DNA of 50,000 nucleotides from Pigoraptor vietnamica (Eukaryota; Opisthokonta; Filasterea), in the NCBI GenBank assembly GCA_943704525.1, contig CALSCQ010002164.1, forward strand, positions 1 through 50,000. The letters run 5' to 3'. Every line of letters begins with the position of its first letter. The stretch's first letter is position 1. Below the pieces are notes generated by a model, which saw only the letters and a list, made by a program, of their open reading frames with translations, was not told the origin of the DNA and searched no databases. The translations under genes were made by a program, and so were the position numbers. Shown piece by piece: positions 39,535 through 48,909 of this stretch.

Positions 39535-42059
39535 CAACCAGAGAAGCGCACAACACAAGCACCCACGCACCTGAAGCAGCGGGAAGATGTGTCGCGGGTG
39601 CGTGAATGGAATCCGTCGGATGAGATACCCGCGCACTCCATTGCGCGTCACAATGTTGTATCGCTGCAGGCGACCGAGCACCCGCTTGCACAAGCACGCA
39701 CTTCATCGTCAGACGACAACATGAAAAAGAAAAAACAAACAAACAAACAAAGTGACTGCATCAATAGCTAGCCACCACATTGACAAGCAACGCTGGTACT
39801 CACAAAGCTTCTTTGCACAGCACCAAACGAATCGACAGCGTCAGGCACGCGCGACGCCTCCGCCGAGCGCCGCTCATCGCCAAAACCGCGCAACAGCAAG
39901 TCTTCGATGGACACAAAGGGCGCTCCAGGGTCGCCGGGAGGTACCAGTGGCGCAGGCGTCTCTGCAAATCCGAGTCGACAAAGAATGAGTGCAAAACCGA
40001 CAGAACATCGAGAAAAATTTGATCCATGTACACGCCGCGAATATGTGTTTCTGCTCCATCCACGCTACACGACTTGGTCTCGTTGCGTCGACTCACCACC
40101 CCACACAACAGCATCGAGACGGTGCGTCAAGAGCGCAGCCGCTGGCAGATCCTCGCGCAAACGAAGCACGAAATTGGCGGCAACCTCATGCACGCCTCGT
40201 AGGGGGCCAAAATGCAGAGGTATGACGGACACGCCACTGCGCAAACGGTCACAAACCACGCACGCAAAGGTCAGCGAGACTGTCACACAGACTCGTAAAT
40301 GCCAGACATCCAAGTTATGCAAACACAAGTGCCGCCACTCTTTCACCCACTGCGATGCCGGAATCTCCCGCTCGGTGCCGTTTGCGTCCGTCATTTCGAC
40401 GTCCGTTCCCATGCGCGGCGCGTCCGCGGCAGGCGGCGACACAGCGTCCACCGCATTGACGGGGTCCAGCGCGTCGGCGAGCGTCGTGCTCCCGTCCAGC
40501 ACGCCCACAAGCGACGTCTTCGGGTCCGCAAGCTGCGCGATGGACATTCCACTCTCCATAACGCTCGATAGCGATATTGACCCCCCGCCCGTCATGGCCG
40601 AGAGCTCGGTCTCTTCCATTCCCGTGCCCGTCGCGGGAATCGCGTCTCCCGCAGCCTCAATCGACGCCCTCTCGCTCGCCGTGACCGCCCTCGCTGTTCC
40701 GTGCGACCCAATGCCGAGAATGGCCGGCGCGCCATGGCGAATAAAGAGGGGCGCGGAAAGCAGCGGGAAAATGCGGCCGTCCTCAACGCTCACGTCCGCA
40801 ACCACGCCGAGCTTGCCGAGAACGGTCCGCACGGCGCCTTCGTCGAGTGCCTGCGCGTGCTTCGTTTTCCGAAGGAGCTCGCGCACGCGCGGATGCGCAA
40901 AGAACGCGACACGCGGGCCCCGCCATGCCTTGCAAACGGACACCAGGCCGGAGCCACGAGCGCAGACGTCGAAAATGGCCTCGAGTGCCGCGTTGGGCGC
41001 ATCAGCACGCGCGGCCCTCTCGTGCTCGAGCTCCGCAGCCTCAATCGTCGCGACATCGTCCGACAAGGCCGCCACCGCGCTGTACAGAAGCGACTTCTGC
41101 TCCTTTGGAACAGACGCCGCGTAAATCGCCTCCAGCCCGTCCAGACACGCGTCCAGCGCCGTCGCGCCCCCGGGACCGCCCAGGGCCGCAGCCAACTCGG
41201 CGTCGTGCGTGTCACCATTCTGCGGGTGCGCTATGACAAGCTCCTCCACCTTCCCCGCTGCGACGTTGACAACGACCTCGACGACGTAGCTGTTTCCCTC
41301 GATCACGTGCGTGCGGATTGGCACGCCCTCTGTCTCGCTCAGCGTCACGCACGGCAGCCCGCGTCGGGCAGTAACGCCCATCACGGCCGCAGTCACGCTT
41401 TCAGCGGCGTTGGGTGGCATGGTCGCGCCGGACGTGGGCGACATTCCCGCGCGCAGCTCCACCTTGCAGCCCGATACGAGCGAAGAGAGGCGTTGCTTGC
41501 TCGCGCGCGCCTGTGCGGCCTCCTAAACAAAATAAATTTCGCGTAGTTTGTGAATTGTCGAGGTGCAGTGGCTATTGCACACGCACCACACACAAACCCA
41601 CACACAAACCCACACACGCACACACACAAACACACACAAGCACACACACGCACACACACACACGCACGCACACACACACACGCACACACACACACCGTCG
41701 ATCGCACTCGCGCACACATACCTTGCTGGCTGCGATGAAACGGGACAGCGGCTTGTCCTCCGCGCTCCATGCCTCGACAACAGCAAGCGCTTCCCTCACT
41801 CGCGCGATCTGCGCGCGCATTGCCGCGTACTGCGCATATTCGTTGACAGTGCCGAGCGGATTCACTGGTGACACAAAGGCACGAGCGTTAATCTCGCGTG
41901 ACCAACAGAGATTAGCTCTCTCCGTTCGCAGCACGCACCTCGGCCTGTGTCGGACGTGCCCTCAAGCCCCCACGCGCCATAGCCCTCCACAACGCGCCCA
42001 ATGGCCTCGAGTGCCTCCCCGATCGTGCCCGGGTGCGACGCAGGCGGATGCGACGCCAT
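38600..42059 (-). CDS. MED1: Mediator complex subunit 1 (MED1)
   Basis: Predicted 884-residue MED1, a middle-module subunit of the RNA polymerase II Mediator. Exons: 41939-42059, 41722-41864, 40097-41522, 39804-39961, 39571-39663, 39389-39458, 38600-39243. The family pattern is visible in order: YVVEVVVNVAAGKVEELVIA, DAELAAALGG, LDACLDGLEAIYAASVPKEQ and LLYSAVAALSDDVATIE match the N-terminal MED1 domain. FPLLSAPLFIRHG, ANFVLRLREDLPAAALLTHR and FTHPRHIFPLLQLLRQQLVF (then NWLFLSACGN) match later conserved blocks of animal MED1. The C-terminal region is disordered, ending in a basic RRRSAREPKRKRDD that may be an NLS. The large exon could contain a small in-frame intron near 40240-40345 where family similarity is poor. 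MED1 is fast-evolving, so the match rests on ordered motifs rather than overall identity. Confidence 0.82.
39505..39530. repeat. (CA)n tract in MED1 intron
   Basis: Short (CA)n of about 13 units between the exons at 39571-39663 and 39389-39458. The sense strand reads (GT)n. Confidence 0.88.
41580..41697. repeat. CA-rich tract in MED1 intron
   Basis: Imperfect CA repeat with CAAACC, AAGC and CGCA interruptions that fills most of the intron between the exons at 41722-41864 and 40097-41522. The sense strand reads GT. Confidence 0.92.
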
Positions 42060-42332
42060 CGCACGCACAGCACAGCGCCAGTCCACACCACCAATCCACC
42101 TATGCAATCCACCTATGCAATCCACCTATGCAATCCACCAATCCACTTATGCAATCCACCTATTGACAGCAGAACGCAGCCATAGAAGTCGTCAGGCGCT
42201 CCCTCCACTGCGCTTCATGCCACCAACAAAAGGACGGCTTCTTCGCACGAATTGAGTTGGATTGGAAAGGAAAAGGTCTCAGCTGTGTGTCTGCGCGTGA
42301 CGTCACAAGTTTTGCGAGTTGGAGCAAAAGGG
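42060..42332. promoter_or_regulatory. MED1 upstream region with 13-bp repeat and CRE palindrome
   Basis: A tandem array of about five 13-bp units (TATGCAATCCACC and variants) lies at 42091-42165, directly upstream of the MED1 ATG. A perfect TGACGTCA palindrome (CRE/ATF-type bZIP site) lies at 42298-42305. A TTTT run on the minus strand (AAAA at 42326-42329) is the expected Pol III terminator for the adjacent tRNA gene. Confidence 0.6.
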
Positions 42333-42405
42333 AGGCTCCAACGGGAATCGAACCCGTGATCTCCTGTTTACTAGACAGGCGCTATGCCGACTAAGCCATG
42401 GAGCC
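42333..42405 (-). tRNA. tRNA-Thr(AGT): tRNA-Thr (anticodon AGT)
   Basis: A 73-base cloverleaf without intron. The acceptor stem is GGCTCCA paired with TGGAGCC, followed by discriminator T. The anticodon stem CCTGT/ACAGG closes the loop CTAGTAA, giving anticodon AGT, read as IGU after deamination, for threonine. The T arm is ACGGG-TTCGATT-CCCGT, which carries the B box GGTTCGATTCC; the A box lies in TGGCTTAGTCGG. A T4 terminator follows two bases after the discriminator. It resembles animal tRNA-Thr(AGT) closely. Confidence 0.97.
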
Positions 42406-42645
42406 TTTGGTCATCTCCTTTTAAAGGAAATCGATACCGTGCGATTTTTCGAATTTTTGGTAAAAGTACAAACTCCGGGTGTCGGACGTGACGTCATCCC
42501 TCGTGCTCGCTCACAGCTGATCCACACACCACACACGGCAACACGCAACACACACAGCAGACACACAGCACATAACAAACGCAGAGAAAGAGAAGACGCC
42601 TCTTTATAATTCGGGTTTAACTTAGGCGACTACACACGTACAAGA
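42406..42645. promoter_or_regulatory. Upstream region of mitochondrial GrpE with second CRE palindrome
   Basis: 240 bases between the tRNA 5' end and the GrpE ATG. A second TGACGTCA palindrome lies at 42489-42496, and a short AT-rich stretch (GATTTTTCGAATTTTTGG) at about 42441-42460. No gene found. Confidence 0.5.
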
Positions 42646-43500
42646 ATGCTGGCGACAAGGGCGTGCAGCGCGACCCTGCGGCGGTCTGTTGCGCTGTCGT
42701 TGCGACCGACGCTTACGTCGGGACGCGCCTACACAACGGAGGAGAAGAAGGAGGCGCCCAAGTCGGAGGCGAAGCCGGAGCAGGCTGCGACGACTGACGC
42801 TGCGAAACCGTCCGCAGAGCAGCAGAAGGTTGAGGAGTTGACAAAGAAGGCCGCTGAGCTCGAGGTGGGCATCATGCGTTTGGCAGTTCCCAACGCTTTC
42901 ACTGTGTGACTGTGCGTGCGTGCGTGTGCTTGCCTTCGCGTGTCGCATGTCTCAAGCCGTCTACAGGATTGGTCTGCTGCATTATCTGGCGTAGCTGCGA
43001 CTGTTTCTCGATGGGATAGCCTGACGTCGTGCTTTTGTGTGCCATTCGCGCAGGACAAGTACCGCCGCGCCCTTGCCGAGACCGAGAACGTGCGGCTTCG
43101 CGGGAAGCGGGAGGAAGAGAAGGCCAAGACGTTTGCGATCCAGGGCTTTGCGAAGGACCTGCTCGAAGTGGCCGACATTCTCAAGCTCGCGGTCGACAGC
43201 GTTCCCGCGCAGAAGCGCGAGGAACTGTTCGCCAAATGCGCCGAGCTCAAGTCGCTGCACGAGGGTGTCTCGGGCACGCAGACGTGCCTGAGCAAGATAT
43301 TTGCGCGGCACGGCCTCGAGTCGGTGAACCCGCTGAACCAGATGTTTGATCCGAACGAGCACGTGGCGCTGTACGAAGTGCCGACCCCGGAGAAGGACAA
43401 GGTCGGAAAAATCGCCGCAGTGCAGGTCGTTGGCTACAAGCTCAAGGAGCGCGTGCTGCGTCCTGCGTCTGTCGGAGTGTATAAGGCGCAGCCGCAGTGA
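42646..43500 (+). CDS. GRPE: Mitochondrial GrpE, nucleotide exchange factor of Hsp70 (Mge1)
   Basis: Predicted 221-residue GrpE in two exons, 42646-42864 and 43054-43500. It releases ADP from mitochondrial Hsp70 during protein import and folding. The first 30 or so residues (MLATRACSATLRRSVALSLR...SGRAY) form an Arg/Ser-rich amphipathic presequence without acids, followed by a Lys/Glu-rich coiled coil. The core shows DKYRRALAETENVRLRGKRE, FAKDLLEVADILKLAV, GVSGTQTCLSKIFARHGLES, NPLNQMFDPNEHVALYEVP and the family's C-terminal beta-domain ending GYKLKERVLRPASVGVYK. The FDPN-H-AL signature identifies the family. The intron has a GTGGGC donor. A bacterial origin is not suggested, given the presequence and intron. 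Confidence 0.96.
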
Positions 43501-43970
43501 GTGGTGTTGCGTCGTCTGCGCCTGCGTCGTCGTCGCGTTCCGGGCCGCGTGTACGAAGTTGCGTGCGTGCGTGTGCGTGCGTCTCGTTATATGATGTGTC
43601 ACGTTTGCGTTTGACAGCTGTGTGTCGGCACTCCTTCCTGTGCATGGAAGCGCTGTTAGAATCGTCCTTTTAGTGGTGTGTGGGTCAGCGACTGGCTTGC
43701 TGCCTGGCATTGAAGCGAGAATGGCGAGAGTGAGAGCGCACCCTGACAAATGACCCAGCGTGCCAGTCCATTAGTGTGGGGTTGTGTTTTCTGCGCGAGT
43801 TGTCGCACAGATAAGGGCTATCTAGGCGTGTTATTCCCACATGTAAGGCAGAATATCAAAGCACGAAGGCTGTTCAAAGAACGGCAGATTTCATTTACAT
43901 ACATACAAGGATGCGCCGGCCGCGGCCAGTCACGCACATCACATTACACATCATCCACTAAGACGACGCT
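43501..43970. other. Convergent intergenic region GrpE / PAF-acetylhydrolase
   Basis: 470 bases between facing stop codons; facing 3' UTRs. No gene, RNA or repeat recognised. Confidence 0.5.
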
Positions 43971-46079
43971 TCAGGCGCTTGCCCCAACAACGACCTTCGC
44001 CTCGGGATAGAGCGCATCGATCGCCCCAAACGGCGTCGACGCCTTTGACGACCGCGCCGCTTCCACGCCGAGCGCCGCGTCGAAAAATGCGATGGCATAG
44101 TCGATCATCAGTTGCTGTATGCGATGGCCCGGCATGCGGCCCGTCAGCCCAAGAAGACGCGTCACGCTCGGCGCATACACGCTCAGATCTGCAAAGTCAA
44201 AGTGCTTTGTCCCATCGACCCGCACGTAGCGAGACAGCAATTGCGACGCCGGCGAGCGGGAAACAGCCGCGAGCGCCCTACTGTGCGCGTCCTCGCAGTC
44301 CTGGTCAAACATGCGACTCGGGGCGTCGTAGGGAAGGCCGAGCGCGGCCCGCGTGGCAGCTGCCGCATCGCTGTCGTTGCTCCTGAGAAACGACTCGGTC
44401 TGTGGCCACGCCTCCTGCTGCAGAAGCAGCGTGGGCACGCGTCCGGTCGCGCGCCGCTCGGCGTCCGTCAGGGGGAACAGCCACGCGTCCAAGCCAACGC
44501 ACGCCCCAATGCGCGGGTCAAACAGAGACGCCTTCATCGATGTGCCTCCACCGAACGAATGGCCAAAGACGCCGATACGGGAGAGGTCCAAACGGCCCTG
44601 GAGCCCACCGGGAATGCCGCGCGAGTCACGTGCGCCGCTGTTGAGCGCAGCGACTTGGTCGATGACATAGGACACGTCCGACGCGCGAATCTCGAGGTGG
44701 TGTGCGCGCAGGCGCCAGAGGTCGGGGAGCGTCGCGCGGGGCGGAGGAGCGGCCTTGAAGCCGGCGACGGTACCGTCCTCGAAGACGGTCACTTGCGCGT
44801 CGTACGTGTGGTTCACGGAGACAACGACCTGAAGATCAAACGGAGGCAAAAGAAGAGCATCAGTATATGAAGGGGGGGGGGGGGGGAGTAAACGGAACCC
44901 TTTCTGCGCCAAGGGACAGCGCCAGGCACACGACTGTCTCTGTCGGAAATACCCACATAGCCATGGGACGCAAGTGCTTCGCAGAGGATGGTGTTCTGTG
45001 CGACGAATCCGCTGTAGCCGTGCGAGAAGACAAGCACGGGGAACGGGGCACTCGCGGCTGCCGCAGGGACGCCCTTCCGCGCGTGGCCCGAAGTGAGGCC
45101 AAAGTGGTTGAGAATGAAGCTGGGCATGCTGAACTGCGCACGGGACACGAACGAAAGGTCAGACGCACACACACATGCGCACATATCGACTTCAAAGCCT
45201 GTTGAACTCTGATGATACGGCAAGCGCACAGCGCAAACACTCACCGACCGCGCCAGCTCGGGTCCCTGAATCGACAGCTCCTGGAAGTACGGCGCAACCG
45301 AAGCCGCGGCGTCCACCACAGTGTCCGTGGGGTACCAAATCTGCACGAGGCCAACAGAGGGTCCTATTAGACCCAAGCAAGGATACAGTGGAGCAGGACA
45401 GCGAGAGGGGTGCATGACTGCAAGCCTCTTCATGCTCATATCCATCACTTGAGCACGGTGACACACACTCATCCAACAACCAACCTGCACAACAAGCATG
45501 CGACTGCCGCTGGACTTGCCGTGCTCCCACTCGGGCCGCGTGTGGCTGCACGCGCGAAAGGCTGACGTCAGGTCTGTGCACTCAAGGACAGGACGAAAGT
45601 GTCAGATTGTCGCAGCAAGGGGCCACTCACTCGATCCAGTTGTGGGTGGCAGTTCCGACGCCGTGTTGTCCCTTCGGAACAGGCAGCACGACGACCGGCA
45701 TGACGTACGCGAGCAGCGCCGTGAGGGCGTACAGCGAGCAGCTGACAATGGAGAGCGCGACGGCGACATTTCCCTTGGGGTCGACGAGCTCAAGCGCGAC
45801 GATGAACTGGAGGACGAGCGACGCATACCCGGGGAAAAGCTGCCAGCGGAGCAGCCACGACGTGCGAATCATGCTGATGGCCGCGGCAAGCCCGAGCACG
45901 GGAAACACCCCGCCGTGCTTGACGGGCAGCTCGCACTGGGTGACGCGGACATAGTGGAAAACGGCCCCCGCGAGAAGGAAAGCGCGCTCAAAGGACACGT
46001 CGTAGTGGAGAGACCACTTGGGGAGGGTCGGAATGTCCTGGACGGACGGAAGTGAAGTTGATGTGGACGACGGCGCCAT
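43971..46079 (-). CDS. Platelet-activating factor acetylhydrolase-like lipase with N-terminal membrane domain
   Basis: Predicted 546-residue alpha/beta hydrolase of the PAF-AH/Lp-PLA2 family, which removes short or oxidised acyl groups from phospholipids. Exons: 45631-46079, 45485-45545, 45245-45340, 44957-45133, 43971-44828. The first exon encodes about four hydrophobic helices (including FLLAGAVFHYV and ALTALLAYVMPVVVL). The family entry motif follows, LPVPKGQHGVGTATHNWI, continuing across the intron to DHTRPEWEHGKSSGSRMLVV and QIWYPTD. Then come FPVLVFSHGYSGF, LASHGYVVVSVNHTYDAQVT, the nucleophile GHSFGGGTSMK, GLDAWLFPL (Asp) and DGTKHFDFADLSVY (His). The exon 2 acceptor at 45546 was preferred over 45570 because only it keeps the EWEHGK frame. 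Reading the first exon as a separate membrane gene is possible but unlikely. The substrate is unknown. Confidence 0.88.
44872..44886. repeat. 15-base G homopolymer (C on sense strand) in PAF-AH intron
   Basis: Poly-G on the plus strand, so poly-C within the polypyrimidine region upstream of the acceptor of the last exon. Homopolymer length is assembly-sensitive. Confidence 0.85.
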
Positions 46080-46823
46080 TGCTGTCACACGGCGCGGCGC
46101 ATCACACAGACAGCGCCGTTTGACTCTTCGCAGACGCTTCGCTTCAGAAGCACAACCATGCAGCAACACACACACCTATTAGAAATATGCTGCGTGCTTC
46201 TATATATAATGGCTGCGCACGTTCTCGTGTGTGCGGTGGCACGGACTGAAAGTTCTTCCGCTACTATGCACACAATGGCGAACCAATCCGGTGCGAGTGT
46301 CATTAACCCGCCGACCAATCAGAATGCTGTCACATGTCACAGTCACGTGACACAGAAGGAGTAACAGCGCGAAAATGCTCGAAAGTGTGTTACTGTTGCT
46401 CGAAAGTTCTCTATCAAACTTCAAAAAAGTACTTACATGTCTGTTTCCTGACGTCATTAACAAACCTCGTAAGTAAATTGTACATACAGAATTTTGTAAG
46501 TATTGAATTTAATCTCTATTCAAATTGTATAGACAGAACTTGCCCTGTTTGTCTGCATGAGGAATGAGGTCACGTGAGAGAACCCGCTCGGCGCTCGGCG
46601 CGCGCTCACACTCACACAGCGCTCACAAGTTCAAAATTGCATCGACACTTTTGTTTAACCACACACGCACGCACACCACACACACGCACACACAAAGCGC
46701 ACGTATTGATCCAACGGCAGATGTGGTGTTGTTCTCGTTTTCGGCGCTGCTCTACTGTGATCCCTTGAGCAGTCCCTCGCGTGTCGCTGTTAACGTGGTG
46801 TCGCCGGTTTGGCGGACGAGGAA
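46080..46823. promoter_or_regulatory. Divergent intergenic region with E-box palindromes, CRE, CCAAT boxes and AT-rich island
   Basis: 744 bases between two start codons. Palindromes present are GTCACGTGAC at 46342-46351, the near-match GTCACGTGAG at 46569-46578 and TGACGTCA at 46449-46456. CCAAT pentamers occur at about 46283 (AACCAATCC) and 46316 (ACCAATCAG). An AT-rich island spans about 46380-46560. This density of textbook promoter elements makes a bidirectional promoter very likely. No gene found inside. Confidence 0.65.
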
Positions 46824-48104
46824 ATGCTTGCCGGCGACGACTACGCCCCGTACTTCGCTCCTCAGGGCACTGCCGTCGCCGTGCCTCAGACGTATCCGAC
46901 CGGGTACTATGGCGAGGGTGCGTGGGGCGTCGACCGCACCGGCGCTCCCGGCAACGCATTCGGCACGGGCGCCGAATCTGCAACGCTCGCACAGTGGGCC
47001 TACTACCAGCAACACATGCAACAGCAGCTCCAGTTCCAGGGACAGCACGAGGCCGTCGTTCAGCAGCCGTTTGCGTATGCCGCGTGGCCGCAGTATGGCG
47101 CTCCTATGAACGACCCCGCTGCGATTTCTGCGATGCAGGCGCCACAGCCTACGGCGCCCGTGGCGTCGCGGTTGTCAAAGCGAAGGGCGGAGGACGACGA
47201 CAGCGACACGTACAATCAGCCGCGCCGCAAGCGTTTTGCCCCCGACTTGGTCGCGCGGCGGCTGCACCGGCTTCGCATCGAGCACGAGGACGACCCGGAG
47301 TACGACTCGCTGCACCAGCGCAAGATGCGCATTCTGTCGGACGCCTTCGAGTGCGAGTCTGTTTCCGACGGAGCGGAAACCGTGACCATGCTCGATGGCG
47401 ATGCCTCGACGACGGATGGCAGCTCGTCTGAGGAGGAGGACATGGGGATGGAGGGCGACGAGCGGCTGCGGTTCCTCGCGCGCATGTCGCTGAACAAGCT
47501 CGAGCCGATCATTCCGCCGTCGCTGCTGCGGCAGTCGCAGTGAGTGTCTGTTTGCGTGGCCTTGGCTTTGCTTGTTGTTTGTGTTCCCCAGTGCTTTTCG
47601 CCTCTATGTTTAGCGTCTGTGTGTCGCCATTTTTGACGACGTCTGCGCGCATGTCGTCTGCGCGCATGTTCTCACTCGCGTTTACCTTCTTCCCTCTCAC
47701 AGGCCCGACAATTCGATGGCACTCGTCGTTTATCAGTCGCCAAAGGAGTTTATTGAGAAGACCGTCCTCAAGCTCCAGAAGGATGAGGTGCGTTGCCGTT
47801 TTGTGTTCATGGAGCATCCCTGTGCGTGTGTGTGAGCGACTGTGGCGTGTGCGTGTGCGTGTCACTCCCGAGTGCTGTGTGCCCGTGTTTGATGTGTGTG
47901 TTCTATGGTGTCAGTAGCCTCCGCGCGCATATTCTCTCCTTAGCCATTCTTGTTACTCACATTTCCCGCCTTTATACGCAGACCGACGAGACACAAGCGG
48001 AATCGAACGCGGGCGACGAATTCGCGATGGACCACACCGCGCCGTCTTTGCCCAACTCGCCGCAGGACGACTTCTATTATTCCGACGCCATGATGGAAAT
48101 GTGA
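46824..48104 (+). CDS. Unrecognised acidic, probably nuclear protein, 307 residues
   Basis: Three exons, 46824-47539, 47703-47787 and 47982-48104, with GTGAGT and GTGCGT donors. I chose the ATG at 46824 because an in-frame TAA lies upstream at 46791. The N-terminal 110 residues are Tyr/Gln/Ala-rich and probably disordered (AYYQQHMQQQLQFQGQHEAV). Two basic clusters, SKRRAEDD and QPRRKRF, could be NLSs. A helical segment LVARRLHRLRIEHEDDPEYD is followed by a Ser/Glu acidic patch (SSSEEEDMGMEGDE). The block LEPIIPPSLLRQSQPDNSMA then ALVVYQSPKEFIEK is the most conserved-looking part. It faintly recalls the C-terminal block of animal CCDC117-like proteins, but I would not assign it. The last exon is acidic and Ser/Pro-rich. 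Function unknown; a transcription or cell-cycle regulator is a guess from composition. Confidence 0.75.
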
Positions 48105-48246
48105 AGGCAGCGAACTCAACTGGCGCGTGCTGCCACACTGCGACACTGGCGAATTCGTGCATTTTTTGACATTGTTGAGAAGGCGTGTTATATTGCGTCG
48201 TTATTCTCTGGGCCATCATTGGTCCTATGTAAATTTCTGCTGAGCG

Positions 48247-48248
48247 GG

Positions 48249-48281
<33 letters not shown>

Positions 48282-48286
48282 GTGCG
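48247..48286. repeat. (GTGC)n microsatellite
   Basis: About nine GTGC units at the 3' flank of the preceding gene, the only sizeable tetranucleotide array outside introns. Confidence 0.9.
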
Positions 48287-48439
48287 TTGCGTTTCGCTGC
48301 GGTGCGTGCGCGTCTTTATGGTCACTGTCGTCGTTTGTACTCCCTGGTCGGAGTGAACGAGCGGCCAATATGCAATTTTATAATGTTACAGGCGCAGTAA
48401 TCCCATCGGACGCCCATTGCGGCTTCCCAGTATCAAAAA

Positions 48440-48461
48440 GGCACGCAAGGTCTTGCGTGCC
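48440..48461. other. Perfect inverted repeat / hairpin
   Basis: Arms GGCACGCAAG and CTTGCGTGCC, 10 bp each, flank a 2-base spacer (GT). A partial copy of the right arm (CTTGCGTGCCTTC) recurs about 20 bases downstream. It could be a 3' UTR or promoter structure, or chance. Confidence 0.6.
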
Positions 48462-48909
48462 TTCCGCTGTTGACCTTGCGTGCCTTCGCTGTTCGAGCCT
48501 TTCTATGGCTGCGCAATGCTTTCTCCTTAAGGTTGAGCACCTGTTCCGCCGGTGGACTGGGACGCTCGCGCTACTGGGGCCAACACACACGTGATTGGGA
48601 TGATAACCCATGAAAACCTGCGTTGAACACATGCGCCGCGCAGGAGTGGTCGAAATCTGTGAGGCGCGAAAAGGGTCGAGTCAAAGCGGGTGGTCGAAGA
48701 GTGGGTTGGAACCCTCGGCACAAGCGATGCATGGTTGAGATCGAAAAACTGTCGGCTCTTTAAAAGTGCCCTCTTGCGTTGTCCCACGAGCATTGTGCGC
48801 GTGTTTGAGAGAAAAAATTAACCGCGAATGAGAGGGAAAACAACCGGGTGCCGTTTGAGCGTGTTACACCTTGCCCGCGCGTTACGTCTCCATCTGAGTC
48901 ATCAAATGA

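Larger units (their letters stand above)
48105..48909. other. Intergenic region between the orphan and the armadillo-like gene
   Basis: About 800 bases without a supported gene. It contains a (GTGC)n microsatellite at about 48247-48286 and a short perfect hairpin at 48440-48461, and it should include the promoter of the next gene. Confidence 0.5.

Noticed and set aside
45627-46175. Separate small membrane-protein gene
   Set aside because: Splicing at 45631/45545 joins it in frame to the PAF-AH entry motif (VGTATHNWI-DHTRPEW), so it is the first exon of that gene.
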